A stretch of DNA of 64,000 nucleotides from contig JBBCJR010000023.1 in the NCBI GenBank assembly GCA_037190805.1, positions 42,153 through 106,152 on the forward strand. The letters run 5' to 3'. A program made the translations under genes and the position numbers. The stretch is from JBBCJR01 sp037190805 (GTDB lineage: Bacteria > Pseudomonadota > Alphaproteobacteria > Sphingomonadales > Sphingomonadaceae). The notes under the pieces are model-generated. The model did no database searches and was not told the origin of the DNA. It saw only the letters and a list, made by a program, of their open reading frames with translations. Positions 29,136-38,093 of the stretch are shown in pieces (the stretch's first letter is position 1; the number at the start of each line of letters is the position of its first letter).

Positions 29136-30358
29136 GCCGCGCGGACGAGCGAAGCGCCAATGCTGGCCCGGGCGCGGCGACCCGCGATGATCCGCTGCCC
29201 GGCGGCGCGAACCTCGTCCACCGTCACCGCGTCCAGCGCCGCCACCACCTCTGCCGGATCGACCAACCGGCCGTGCACCGAGAGCTGCCGCGCGATATAG
29301 TCGGCTTGGCCCGAACAGCTTTCCAGCGACATCAGCAGACCGGCCTTGGCCATGGCCCGGGCCCGGTCGACCTCGCGCGTGTCGAGGTCGGCGGCGGCGG
29401 CGGTCAGCACCGCCTCGACCAGCGCCAGCGCGGCAGCGGCGTCGCTGCGCCGGGCGGCGACATAGACGCTCATCAGCCCGATATCGTCATAGGGGCTGAG
29501 CGAGGCATAGACGCTGTAGGCGAGCCCCCGCTCCTCACGCAGTTCCTGGAACAGGCGCGACGACATCCCGCCGCCAACCGCATCGGCGAACAGGCGCGCG
29601 GCGTAATAATCGGGCGCGCGCACGCCGGGTGCCGCCATCGCGAGGGTCAGGTGCGCCTGCTCCGCCCGCCGCCGGTCGACCCGGTCGCCACCAACGAAAT
29701 GCCCGGCCTCCGGCATGGGAAGGTCGCCGGGGTCGAGATCGCCGAACCGTGCCGCGGCCATCGCGACCAGCGCTTCATGCTCGACTTTGCCGGCTGCCGC
29801 GAGGACCAGATTGGCTGGCCGGTAGGCATGGGCCAGCCAGCCGTGAAGATCGGCGACAGTGATCGCCTCGACGCTGCCCTCGTCGCCCAGGATCGGCCGA
29901 CCGAGCGCCTGATCGGGAAAGGCCGCGTCCTGAAGATTGTCGAAGATGATGTCGGAGGGGGTGTCGCGCGCCTCCCCCAGTTCCTGGAGGACGACCTGCT
30001 TCTCGCGCACCAGGTCGCTCTCGGCGAAATGCGGGCGGCGGATCAGGTCGGCGATGATCTCGAAGCCGAGCGGCAGGTCGCCGGCCAGCAGTCGGGCGTG
30101 GAACACCGTGCCCTCGCGGCCGGTGGCGGCGTTGACGTCGCCGCCGGTGTCCTCGATGACCTCGGCGATGGCGCGGGCGGAGCGGCCGCCGGCGCCCTTG
30201 AACACCATATGCTCGAACAGGTGGGCGATACCGTTCAGCGCCGCTGGCTCATGCCGCGACCCCGCATCGGCATAAAGGCCGATCGCCACCGTCTCGACCC
30301 CCGGCATAGCCCGCGTCGCGACGCGCAGACCATTGTCGAGGGTGGTGAGGCGCATCAT
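29132..30358 (-). CDS. M16-family zinc peptidase (processing-peptidase-like)
   Basis: A 408-aa protein with the inverted zinc motif HxxEH in GIAHLFEHMVFKGAGGRSA near residues 47-51 and the downstream Glu in the region EDTGGDVNAATGREGT. It resembles mitochondrial processing peptidase beta and the bacterial PqqL/YmxG group. It probably acts on peptides in the cytoplasm or periplasm; no signal peptide is seen. The second M16 domain is present but, as in this subfamily, lacks the zinc site. It overlaps thrC by 4 bases. Confidence 0.93.
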   Translation of the reverse strand: MMRLTTLDNGLRVATRAMPGVETVAIGLYADAGSRHEPAALNGIAHLFEHMVFKGAGGRSARAIAEVIEDTGGDVNAATGREGTVFHARLLAGDLPLGFEIIADLIRRPHFAESDLVREKQVVLQELGEARDTPSDIIFDNLQDAAFPDQALGRPILGDEGSVEAITVADLHGWLAHAYRPANLVLAAAGKVEHEALVAMAAARFGDLDPGDLPMPEAGHFVGGDRVDRRRAEQAHLTLAMAAPGVRAPDYYAARLFADAVGGGMSSRLFQELREERGLAYSVYASLSPYDDIGLMSVYVAARRSDAAAALALVEAVLTAAAADLDTREVDRARAMAKAGLLMSLESCSGQADYIARQLSVHGRLVDPAEVVAALDAVTVDEVRAAGQRIIAGRRARASIGASLVRAA

Positions 30359-31752
30359 GCCGGTGTCGCCCGCTCCGCGATATACGCCTCGATCGCCTTC
30401 AACTCGGCGGGCAGCGAAGCGCAGCGCTCCTCGCGATCGAACAGCCCGGCCAGACGGGCAGGCAGCGGCGGGCGGATGCCGGTCGCGCGCTCCACGGCAT
30501 CGGGGAACTTCGCCGGATGGGCGGTCGCCAGCGTCACCACCGGAATATCGGCTGGAAGGTCGGCGGCACGGGCGGCGGCAAGGCCGATCGCGCTGTGCGG
30601 ATCAATGACCTCGGCGGCATTGCCGGCGGCCCAGCGCATCGCCAGGGCCATGCCGTCCTCGTCCACCCGAGCGCTGGCGAGCAGGGCCGCGGCGGCGCTC
30701 CGCTGCTCATTGGTCAGGACCAGTCGGCGGTCACGCTCGAACCCCGCCATGGCGGCCGCCAAGGCCTGGCCATCACGGCCGTGTAGGTCGAACAGCAATC
30801 GCTCGAAGTTCGAACTGACCTGGATATCCATCGACGGGGCGGCGGTGGGCGTCACGGTGCCGACGGAATAATCACCGCCCGCGAGCGCACGATGCAGGAT
30901 GTCGTTGACGTTGGTCGCCACCACCAGCTTCGCGACCGGCAGACCCATGCGGGCCGCGACATAGCCAGCGAACACGTCGCCGAAATTGCCGGTTGGGACG
31001 GAAAAGGCGACCGGCCGGTCCGGCGCGCCGAGGCGGACGGCGGCATAGACATAGTAGACCACCTGGGCCATCAGCCGCGCCCAATTGATCGAGTTGACGG
31101 CGCTGAGCGTGAACCGGCCGGCAAAGTCACGGTCCGCAAACATCGCCTTCACCAGCGCCTGGGCATCGTCGAAGCTGCCGTCGATGGCGATGTTGTGGAC
31201 GTTGGGCGCCATCACCGTGGTCATCTGGCGGCGCTGCACCTCGGACACCCGCCCCTTGGGATGCAGCATGAAGATGTCGACCTTGGCCCGCCCGGCCAGC
31301 GCGTCGATGGCGGCCGAGCCGGTGTCGCCCGATGTCGCCCCGATCACCGTGACATGCGCGTCGCGTCGCGACAGGAAACGCTCGAACAACAGGCCGAGCA
31401 GTTGCAGGGCGACGTCCTTGAACGCCAGCGTCGGGCCATGAAACAGCTCGAGCAGCCAGTGCCGCTCGTCGAGCTGGACCAGCGGCGTGACGGCGGCATG
31501 GGCGAAGCGGCCATAGGCGGCGGCGCACAGCGCCCGCAGCTCATCCTCCGTCAAGGCGTCGCCGACAAACGGCTTCATCACCGTGACGGCGGTTTCGACA
31601 TAGGACGCGGTCCTGAGGCCGCGCAGCGTCTCAACCGACAGGGTGGGCCATTCGGCCGGCACGTAAAGACCGCCGTCACCCGCCAGTCCGGTCAGGGTGA
31701 CGTCCTCGAATCCGAGTGTGGGCGCATCGCCCCTTGTGCTGACATAGTTCAT
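30355..31752 (-). CDS. thrC: Threonine synthase
   Basis: A 465-aa PLP enzyme that makes threonine from O-phosphohomoserine. The opening MNYVSTRGDAPTLGFEDVTL, the PLP-lysine region GPTLAFKDVALQLLG and the glycine loop SVPTGNFGDVFAGYVA are intact. The length matches the long (class II, E. coli-like) form. It is the head of the thrC-M16-methyltransferase group; a 49-base gap separates it from the SURF1 gene. Confidence 0.97.
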   Translation of the reverse strand: MNYVSTRGDAPTLGFEDVTLTGLAGDGGLYVPAEWPTLSVETLRGLRTASYVETAVTVMKPFVGDALTEDELRALCAAAYGRFAHAAVTPLVQLDERHWLLELFHGPTLAFKDVALQLLGLLFERFLSRRDAHVTVIGATSGDTGSAAIDALAGRAKVDIFMLHPKGRVSEVQRRQMTTVMAPNVHNIAIDGSFDDAQALVKAMFADRDFAGRFTLSAVNSINWARLMAQVVYYVYAAVRLGAPDRPVAFSVPTGNFGDVFAGYVAARMGLPVAKLVVATNVNDILHRALAGGDYSVGTVTPTAAPSMDIQVSSNFERLLFDLHGRDGQALAAAMAGFERDRRLVLTNEQRSAAAALLASARVDEDGMALAMRWAAGNAAEVIDPHSAIGLAAARAADLPADIPVVTLATAHPAKFPDAVERATGIRPPLPARLAGLFDREERCASLPAELKAIEAYIAERATPA

Positions 31753-31801
31753 CGCGACGCGTGCTTAGCCTTGCCGCAGGAGCGCGGCAACACCCGGCGC
31801 G

Positions 31802-32383
31802 TCACGCCCTGCGGCGACGGAGCGCCAGGAGATAGATGACGACCGCCACCACCGCGAACAGGAACCACTGGACGGCGTAGGCAAGGTGATTGTTGGGCAC
31901 TTCGTCCATCCCCGGCGGTGCGCTGGCGACAAGGCCGGGCCCGGCCGTCGACGCCACCAGCAGGGGGCCATGGCGATCGCGGGTGACGACGCCTGCCACC
32001 TCGCCGCCGCGCCACGTCCGCCCGGCGCCCGGATCCTGCGACCAGCCGATGTCGACGCGCAGCCCCGGTCCCTCGGCGCCGCCGGTCATGCATGTCGCGA
32101 CATGGACCCAGCCGGCCGCTCCGGAAGCACTGCGGCCGGCCTTGTCCTCCCACGCGACCGGACGCAGGCAGAAGGCACTGGCGCGGCGGAACAACGGCTC
32201 GTCCGGGGGCATCGCCACCACCGCTGGCCACGCCAGCGGCGGCAGGCTGGCGGCCGCAGCATAACGACCCAGCAGGTCGTTCTTCCACTGTGCCCGCTCG
32301 AGCTGCCAGAGACCGAGGCCGACCATCACCGCCACGGCCAGCCCGACCAGCACCGTCGGCACCAGCGGCAAGGGCCGGATCAT
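31802..32383 (-). CDS. SURF1-family cytochrome oxidase assembly protein
   Basis: A 193-aa protein with one transmembrane helix at each end (residues 6-26, LVPTVLVGLAVAVMVGLGLW, and near the C-terminus, NNHLAYAVQWFLFAVVAVVI). The loop carries the conserved GWVHVATC-like and VDIGWSQDP segments. SURF1 helps insert haem into subunit I of the aa3 oxidase in the inner membrane. It overlaps the DUF983 gene by 4 bases and closes the cta cluster. Confidence 0.92.
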   Translation of the reverse strand: MIRPLPLVPTVLVGLAVAVMVGLGLWQLERAQWKNDLLGRYAAAASLPPLAWPAVVAMPPDEPLFRRASAFCLRPVAWEDKAGRSASGAAGWVHVATCMTGGAEGPGLRVDIGWSQDPGAGRTWRGGEVAGVVTRDRHGPLLVASTAGPGLVASAPPGMDEVPNNHLAYAVQWFLFAVVAVVIYLLALRRRRA

Positions 32384-32742
32384 CGGTCGATCAGCTTTCC
32401 TTCAGCAGCCTTGTGACGATATTCGAGCGCCAGCAGCATGCCCTTGGCGACCCGCAGGAATGCGAGCACAAGCCCGATGGTGACCGGGGGCCAGACAAGG
32501 AAATGCACCCAGACGGGCGGGTGGACACGCAGGTCCAGCATGACCGCCCCTACCGCGACGATGGCGCCGACGATCAGGGTGAGAAAAGCCGCCGGCCCGT
32601 CACCGACGTTGAACTGGGTATAATCCAGCCCGCAGCCCCGACAGCGCGGGGCGAAGGCCACGAGGCTGCGGAACAAGGTCCGCGCCCCGCACCGTGGACA
32701 GAGCCCCTGAAGAGCAACGTCGCGCGGCACGGGGGCGGTCAC
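32380..32742 (-). CDS. DUF983 membrane protein
   Basis: A 120-aa protein. I start at GTG 32742, five bases past the ctaE stop, because the longer frame runs inside ctaE. The N-terminus has a zinc ribbon (CPRCGARTLF, then CRGCGLDY), followed by two or three membrane helices (FLTLIVGAIVAVGAVML and FLVWPPVTIGLVLAFL). DUF983 proteins accompany cytochrome oxidase genes across alphaproteobacteria and are thought to help oxidase assembly. The precise role is unknown. Confidence 0.88.
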   Translation of the reverse strand: MTAPVPRDVALQGLCPRCGARTLFRSLVAFAPRCRGCGLDYTQFNVGDGPAAFLTLIVGAIVAVGAVMLDLRVHPPVWVHFLVWPPVTIGLVLAFLRVAKGMLLALEYRHKAAEGKLIDR

Positions 32743-32746
32743 TGGA

Positions 32747-33574
32747 TCAGTGTGCAGCGGCGGCAGCGGCGCCGAAGTCCGATCCCCAGACGTAGATGGC
32801 GCAGAACAGGAACAGCCAGACCACGTCGACGAAGTGCCAGTACCAGGCAGCCGCCTCGAACCCGAAATGCTGCTTGGGGGTGAAGTCGCCATTATAGGCG
32901 CGCTTCAGGCACACGGCGAGGAAGATGGTGCCGACCAGGACGTGGAAACCGTGGAAGCCGGTCGCCATGACAAAGCTCGACCCATAGACGTTGCCGCTGA
33001 AATCGAACGGCGCGTGCGAATATTCGAACGCCTGGATGGCGCTGAACAGGACACCCAGCAGGATCGTGCACCACAAGCCCTTCTTCAGGCCTTCGCGATC
33101 ACCATGAATCAGGGCGTGGTGCGCCCAGGTCACGGTGGTGCCCGAGCACAGCAGGATCATGGTGTTGAGCAGCGGCAGTTCGAACGGATCAAGCGCCGCA
33201 ACACCCGTGGGCGGCCACACACCGCCGACAGCCTCCACGTCCGAGGGGAAGAGCGAGAAGTCGAAAAAGGCCCAGAACCACGCGACGAAGAACATCACCT
33301 CGGACGCGATGAACAGGATCATGCCGTAGCGATAATGGAGTTGCACGACCGGCGTGTGCTCGCCGGCATTAGCCTCGCGGATGACGTCCGCCCACCAGGC
33401 GAACATGGTGTAAAGCACGCCGGCGAGGCCTGCGAAGAACACCCACGGGGCCCAGTCCGCGCTGTGCATCCAGAAGATGCCGCCCGTCGCCATGACGCCG
33501 GCGGCAATGCTGCCGATCAGCGGCCACGGGCTGGGATCGACGACGTGGTAACTATGGTCTCTCGCACCGGACAT
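32747..33574 (-). CDS. ctaE: Cytochrome c oxidase subunit III
   Basis: A 275-aa seven-helix subunit of the aa3 oxidase. Recognisable features are HSYHVVDPSPWPLIGSIAAG at the N-terminus, EVMFFVAWFWAFFDF and the C-terminal GFHGFHVLVGTIFLAV and WYWHFVDVVWLFLF. These bind lipid and stabilise proton uptake in subunit I. It follows ctaG by 12 bases. Confidence 0.97.
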   Translation of the reverse strand: MSGARDHSYHVVDPSPWPLIGSIAAGVMATGGIFWMHSADWAPWVFFAGLAGVLYTMFAWWADVIREANAGEHTPVVQLHYRYGMILFIASEVMFFVAWFWAFFDFSLFPSDVEAVGGVWPPTGVAALDPFELPLLNTMILLCSGTTVTWAHHALIHGDREGLKKGLWCTILLGVLFSAIQAFEYSHAPFDFSGNVYGSSFVMATGFHGFHVLVGTIFLAVCLKRAYNGDFTPKQHFGFEAAAWYWHFVDVVWLFLFCAIYVWGSDFGAAAAAAH

Positions 33575-33586
33575 GCGTGCTGCCCC

Positions 33587-34177
33587 TTATTGATTGCTAT
33601 GGCTGGAACTGGCCGGAAGCCCAGCAGGCAGGCGGCCATGAGGATAGAAGGTGTAGCTGAGCGTGATCTCGCTGATGTCGCGCGCGTCGGGATCGTCGAG
33701 GATCGCCGGATCGACATAATAGGTTACCGGCATATCCATGCTCTCGCCGGGCTGCAGCGTCTGCTCGTTGAAGCAGAAGCATTGCACCTTGACGAAATAC
33801 TGGCCCGCCTGGGCCGGCGAGACATTGTAGACCGCCGTCCCCGTAATCGGCGCCGCCGACATGTTCGTCGCCTTGTAGAAGGCCATGTTGCGCGCGCCGA
33901 TGGTCACGGTCCGGGTCGTCTTCTCCGGCGCGAACTGCCAGGGGATGCCGCCGCCGGTATTGGCATCGAACCGGACCGAAATGCTCTTGCCCGGCACCGG
34001 CCTGGGCTCGGGCGCATCGGTCGCGGCGCGCTGAGTGGTACCGCCGAACCCCGTCACCTGGCAGAACAGGCGATAGAGCGGCACGCTGGCGAAGGCGAGG
34101 CCGAGCATCGCCGCGCCCATCAGCGCAGCCATCAGCGCGACCCGGCGGTTGGCGTTCTGGACGGACAGCGCGGCCAT
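33587..34177 (-). CDS. ctaG: Cytochrome c oxidase assembly protein CtaG (Cox11)
   Basis: A 196-aa copper chaperone that delivers Cu to the CuB site of subunit I. I start at ATG 34177 (MAALSVQNANRRVALM), since the frame upstream lies within the small gene before it. One N-terminal membrane helix is followed by the periplasmic domain with the copper motif VQCFCFNEQTL and the region FYKATNMSAAPITGTAVYNV. Length is typical. Confidence 0.95.
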   Translation of the reverse strand: MAALSVQNANRRVALMAALMGAAMLGLAFASVPLYRLFCQVTGFGGTTQRAATDAPEPRPVPGKSISVRFDANTGGGIPWQFAPEKTTRTVTIGARNMAFYKATNMSAAPITGTAVYNVSPAQAGQYFVKVQCFCFNEQTLQPGESMDMPVTYYVDPAILDDPDARDISEITLSYTFYPHGRLPAGLPASSSHSNQ

Positions 34178-34181
34178 CGCC

Positions 34182-34304
34182 TCAGCTCTGCTTCGCGATG
34201 GTGACGAGGAAGAAGATGATGACCAGCGCGCCCAGCACCCAGCCAAGCACGACCGACCGGCTGCGCTGCCGGGCCTGATAGGCGGCCTGTTCCTCGGGCG
34301 TCAT
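34182..34304 (-). CDS. Small oxidase-cluster membrane protein (CoxF-like)
   Basis: A 40-aa protein: a charged N-terminus (MTPEEQAAYQARQRSRS) followed by one hydrophobic helix (VVLGWVLGALVIIFFLVTIA) and KQS. Its ATG overlaps the ctaB stop by 4 bases and its stop lies 4 bases from ctaG, so it is clearly part of the operon. Comparable short proteins sit between ctaB and ctaG in other alphaproteobacteria, sometimes labelled CoxF. It probably helps oxidase assembly. Confidence 0.8.
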   Translation of the reverse strand: MTPEEQAAYQARQRSRSVVLGWVLGALVIIFFLVTIAKQS

Positions 34305-35230
34305 GCCAGCACCAGCCGGTCGACGACCAGCGCTCCGTAGAGCAGGAACAGATAGGCGACCGAGAACATGAACAATTGCCGCTCGGCCCGCATCTCGGCG
34401 GGGTCGGTGATCCGGCTGAACGCGACGCGGGCAGCCATCAACAGGAACACGGCCGTCATCAGGCAGGCCGTGATGCCGTAGATGGCCCCGGTCAGCCCCA
34501 AGGCCCAGGGCGCGACCGCGACCGCCGCCATCGGCAGACTATAGATCAGAATCTGACGGCGGGTGGTCCGCTGGCCGGCGACGACCGGCAGCATCGGAAT
34601 GCCGGCGGCGGCGTAGTCGGACTTGATGAACATCGCCAACGCCCAGAAGTGCGGCGGCGTCCACAGGAAGGTGAGCGCGAACATCAAAAGCGGCAGCGTA
34701 TCGACGCCGCCCGTCACCGCCGCCCAGCCGATCAGCGGCGGGAAGGCACCGGCAGCACCGCCGATGACGATGTTCTGCGGCGTCCGAGGCTTCAGCCACA
34801 TGGTATAGACGAACAGATAGAAGCCGATCGACGCCGCCAGAATAGCGCCGGCGACGACATTCAGCGCCAGCCCCAGAGCCAGCACGGAGCCCACGGACAG
34901 CACGATGCCGAACTGCAGGGCCGCTTCGCGCTCCATCCGGCCCGCCGGCAATGGCCGCCCTCGGGTGCGCTTCATCGCGCGGTCGATATCGGCTTCCCAC
35001 CACTGATTGAGCGCGCCCGCGCCGCCGGCGCCGAGCGCAATGCACAGCACCGCGAAGAGGGCGAGAACCGGATTGATGTGCCCGGGCGCTGCCAGCAGGC
35101 CGGCAGCGCCCGTGAACACCGCGAGCCACATCACCCCCGGCTTCGTCAGCTGGACGAAGTCCCGCCAGTCGGCGGGCAAAGCGACCGGGGGGGACCCGGT
35201 CGCGGAAGTGATATCGGCCCGGGAAGCCAT
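34301..35230 (-). CDS. ctaB: Protohaem IX farnesyltransferase (haem O synthase)
   Basis: A 309-aa UbiA-family prenyltransferase of the inner membrane that turns haem B into haem O, the precursor of haem A. I start at ATG 35230, nine bases from ctaD. The Asp-rich motif is NQWWEADIDRAMKRTRGRPL, followed by LKPRTPQNIVIGGAAGAFPP. Nine hydrophobic segments are expected and visible. Haem A synthase (ctaA) is not in the window. Confidence 0.96.
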   Translation of the reverse strand: MASRADITSATGSPPVALPADWRDFVQLTKPGVMWLAVFTGAAGLLAAPGHINPVLALFAVLCIALGAGGAGALNQWWEADIDRAMKRTRGRPLPAGRMEREAALQFGIVLSVGSVLALGLALNVVAGAILAASIGFYLFVYTMWLKPRTPQNIVIGGAAGAFPPLIGWAAVTGGVDTLPLLMFALTFLWTPPHFWALAMFIKSDYAAAGIPMLPVVAGQRTTRRQILIYSLPMAAVAVAPWALGLTGAIYGITACLMTAVFLLMAARVAFSRITDPAEMRAERQLFMFSVAYLFLLYGALVVDRLVLA

Positions 35231-35238
35231 GGCGTCCC

Positions 35239-36903
35239 TCAGTGCACCCGCGGCAGGATTTCGAAGTGGTGGTACGGCGGCGGTGAGGACAGGGTCCACT
35301 CCAGCGTCGTTGCGCCCTCACCCCAGGGATTGTCCCCCGCCTTCTTGCCTGCGAACAGCGACCAGAAGAGGTTGATGAAGAAGATCAGCATCGAGACGGC
35401 CATGATCGCATAGCCGATCGACGCGACATGGTTCCAATAGGCGAAGGCGTCCGGATAGTCCGGGATACGCCGCGGCATGCCGTCGAGACCCAGGAAGTGC
35501 ATCGGGAAGAACATCACGTTCACACCGATGAAAAATACCCAGAAATGCAGCTTGGACAGCGGCTCGTTCATAATCCGGCCAAACATCTTCGGGAACCAGT
35601 AGTACCAGCCCGCGAACAGGCCGAACACCGCGCCCAGCGACAGCACGTAATGGAAGTGGGCGACCACATAATAGGTGTCGTGCATGATGGTATCGATGCC
35701 GCCGTTGGCGAGCACGACGCCGGTGACGCCACCGACCGTGAACATGAAGATGAAGCCCAGCGACCACAGCATCGGCGAGTCGAAGCGCATCGAGCCGCCC
35801 CACATGGTCGCGATCCAAGAGAAGATCTTGATGCCGGTCGGCACCGCGATGACCATGGTGGCGAGCGTGAAGTACATCTTCACATTGACGCTGAGGCCAA
35901 CCGTGAACATGTGGTGCGCCCACACCACGAAGCCGATCACGCCGATCGCGACCATGGCATAGGCCATGCCGAGATAGCCGAACACCGGCTTGCGGCTGAA
36001 CGTCGCGACGATCTGGCTGACGATGCCGAACGCCGGCAGGATCATGATGTAGACTTCGGGATGGCCGAAGAACCAGAACAGGTGCTGGTAGAGGATCGGA
36101 TCACCGCCGCCCGACGCATCGAAGAAGGTGGTGCCGAAGTTACGGTCCGTCAGCAGCATGGTGATCGCGCCCGCCAGCACCGGCAGCGCCAGCAGCAGCA
36201 GGAACGCCGTGACCAGCACCGACCACACGAACAGCGGCATCTTGTGGAGCGTCATGCCCGGCGCGCGCATGTTGAGGATGGTGGTGATGAGGTTGATCGC
36301 GCCCAGGATCGACGATGCACCCGCAAGGTGCAGCGACAGGATCGCGAAATCGACCGCCGGACCACCGCTATGGCCGGAGGTGGAGAGCGGCGCATAGACC
36401 GTCCAGCCCGTGCCCGCGCCGTTGAAGCCCGCCGGGCCACCCGTGAACAACGAGGCCAGAAGCAGCAGGAACGCCGGCACCAGCAGCCAGAAAGCGATGT
36501 TGTTGATGCGCGGGAACGCCGTATCCGGCGCGCCGATCATCAGCGGCACGAAATAGTTGCCGAAGCCGCCGAACGTCGCCGGCATGACCATGAAGAACAC
36601 CATGATCAGGCCGTGAGCGGTGATGAACACGTTCCACAGATGGTAGGAGGCATCGAGATTGCCGCCGACCCACAGCGGCAGATACTGCATGCCAGGCTCG
36701 GCCAGTTCGAGGCGCATGAAGCCCGAGATCGCGCCGCCGATGATCCCCGCGATGATCGCGAAGATCAGATAGAGGATGCCGATATCCTTGTTGTTGGTCG
36801 ACATGAACCAGCGGGCGAAAAAGCCGGGCACATGCTCGTCATGGGCATGCGCGTCGCCGGCATGGCCGTGCTCGACGAAGGCGTTGGCGGTGGTATCGGT
36901 CAT
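35239..36903 (-). CDS. ctaD: Cytochrome c oxidase subunit I
   Basis: A 554-aa twelve-helix catalytic subunit holding haem a and the haem a3-CuB centre. Key segments: FITAHGLIMVFFMVMPATFG (haem a His), FWFFGHPEVYIMILPAFGI (CuB His and the cross-linked Tyr region), VWAHHMFTVGL (CuB His pair) and VVAHFHYVLSLGAVFG (both haem His). A His-rich N-terminal tail (HGHAGDAHAHDEHVPG) precedes the first helix. It overlaps ctaC by 4 bases. Confidence 0.98.
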   Translation of the reverse strand: MTDTTANAFVEHGHAGDAHAHDEHVPGFFARWFMSTNNKDIGILYLIFAIIAGIIGGAISGFMRLELAEPGMQYLPLWVGGNLDASYHLWNVFITAHGLIMVFFMVMPATFGGFGNYFVPLMIGAPDTAFPRINNIAFWLLVPAFLLLLASLFTGGPAGFNGAGTGWTVYAPLSTSGHSGGPAVDFAILSLHLAGASSILGAINLITTILNMRAPGMTLHKMPLFVWSVLVTAFLLLLALPVLAGAITMLLTDRNFGTTFFDASGGGDPILYQHLFWFFGHPEVYIMILPAFGIVSQIVATFSRKPVFGYLGMAYAMVAIGVIGFVVWAHHMFTVGLSVNVKMYFTLATMVIAVPTGIKIFSWIATMWGGSMRFDSPMLWSLGFIFMFTVGGVTGVVLANGGIDTIMHDTYYVVAHFHYVLSLGAVFGLFAGWYYWFPKMFGRIMNEPLSKLHFWVFFIGVNVMFFPMHFLGLDGMPRRIPDYPDAFAYWNHVASIGYAIMAVSMLIFFINLFWSLFAGKKAGDNPWGEGATTLEWTLSSPPPYHHFEILPRVH

Positions 36904-37916
36904 GAATTGGACCCTTCGTTAGCGGTCGCGCCCTCGGGGGCAGCGGGCTCTGCCGCCTCTGGGGTGGCGGGAGCGGCATAGGCGCCAGTCAGCTCGATGC
37001 CCGCCTCGGTCTGCTTGGCCGCCAGCCAGCGATCATAGTCGGCCTGGGGCAGAACTTCCACGGCGATGGGCATGAAGCCGTGCTTGGTCCCGCACAGTTC
37101 CGAGCACTGACCGTAATAAACGCCGGGGCGGTCGACCTTGAACCAGGCCTCGTTCACACGGCCCGGCACGGCGTCCATCTTCACCCAGAAGCTCGGCAGC
37201 GCCCAGCTGTGGATGACATCGCTGGCCGTGATCAGCAGCTTGACGACCTTGCCGGCCGGAACGACCAGGCGATTGTCGACGCCCAGCAGGCGCGGATCGC
37301 CGGCCTTGGCCGCCTCTTCATCGCTGAGCATGATCGAGTCGAACGACAGCTCGCCATCATCGGGATATTCGTAGGTCCAGTACCACTGGTGGCCGGTCAC
37401 CTTCACCGTCAGGTCGGCCTTGGGCGGATTGTACTGACGCGCCAGCAGCTGGATCGACGGGACCGAGATCGCGACCAGGATCAGCACCGGCACCACCGTC
37501 CAGATCACCTCGATCAACGTGTTGTGCGAGGTGCGCGAGGGGTCCGGGTTGGCGGCGGCGCGATAGCGCACGACGACCCAGATCATCAGCGCCAGGACGA
37601 ACAGGGAAATGATGGTGATCAGCGGCAGCAGAATAGCATCGTGCATCCAGGCGCCATAGACGCCGACATCGGTATACTGATCCTGAAGTCCGATACCCAT
37701 GGCGCGGGGCTGGCCCACGTCGGTGACGGCCTGGAGCGGCGTCGGCGCCTCGATCGTCGGACCCGCGGGCACTTCGGCGACAGGCGCCTCGGCAGCGGGC
37801 GCCTCCGCAGCGGCAACGGCGGCGGCGGGCGCAGCCGCCGGCGCGTCCTGCGCGCTGGCCACGGCTGGCGTCAGCACCAAGGCCAAAGCCGCCAGAAGAA
37901 CATGAGTGCGTCCCAT
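36900..37916 (-). CDS. ctaC: Cytochrome c oxidase subunit II
   Basis: A 338-aa subunit that takes electrons from cytochrome c. ATG 37916 is preceded by AGGGGG. A signal peptide (cleavage after ASA, residues 20-22) leads to an Ala/Pro/Glu linker of about 40 residues, two membrane helices and the periplasmic CuA domain. The CuA ligands are in GQCSELCGTKHGFM. Both the linker and a Pro/Ala/Glu-rich C-terminal tail of 25 residues are longer than in most subunits II. It heads the cta operon. Confidence 0.97.
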   Translation of the reverse strand: MGRTHVLLAALALVLTPAVASAQDAPAAAPAAAVAAAEAPAAEAPVAEVPAGPTIEAPTPLQAVTDVGQPRAMGIGLQDQYTDVGVYGAWMHDAILLPLITIISLFVLALMIWVVVRYRAAANPDPSRTSHNTLIEVIWTVVPVLILVAISVPSIQLLARQYNPPKADLTVKVTGHQWYWTYEYPDDGELSFDSIMLSDEEAAKAGDPRLLGVDNRLVVPAGKVVKLLITASDVIHSWALPSFWVKMDAVPGRVNEAWFKVDRPGVYYGQCSELCGTKHGFMPIAVEVLPQADYDRWLAAKQTEAGIELTGAYAAPATPEAAEPAAPEGATANEGSNS

Positions 37917-37982
37917 CGGACCCCCTGAAACTAGAGCTTTGCCTCCCGCTTCTTGACAGGCGGGCAGGGCGGAATCGCCGGC

Positions 37983-38011
37983 CTTATAGGATCGGGTGGC
38001 CGCCCTCACAA
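37983..38011 (-). promoter_or_regulatory. Candidate sigma-70-type promoter of ctaC
   Basis: On the minus strand, TTGTGA (38011-38006) and TATAAG (37988-37983) are separated by 17 bases, close to the housekeeping consensus. Transcription would start near 37976, about 60 bases before the ctaC ATG. Confidence 0.55.
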
Positions 38012-38019
38012 GCACCGAA

Positions 38020-38034
38020 GGGACAAATTGTCCC
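38020..38034. promoter_or_regulatory. Palindrome upstream of the ctaC promoter
   Basis: GGGACAA-A-TTGTCCC is a perfect 7+1+7 inverted repeat that ends 9 bases upstream of the candidate -35 box. The placement is typical for an activator or repressor site. I cannot name the protein. Confidence 0.4.
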
Positions 38035-38093
38035 AGGCACTTCGTCTCACATGTCAGGTTCCATAGCCGATGATGGACCGCTATGGTGTCGGA

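Noticed and set aside
35428..36981. 517-codon open frame on the plus strand
   Set aside because: Antisense to ctaD and ctaC. The product is almost all Arg, His, Glu and Asp, a codon-mirror artefact.
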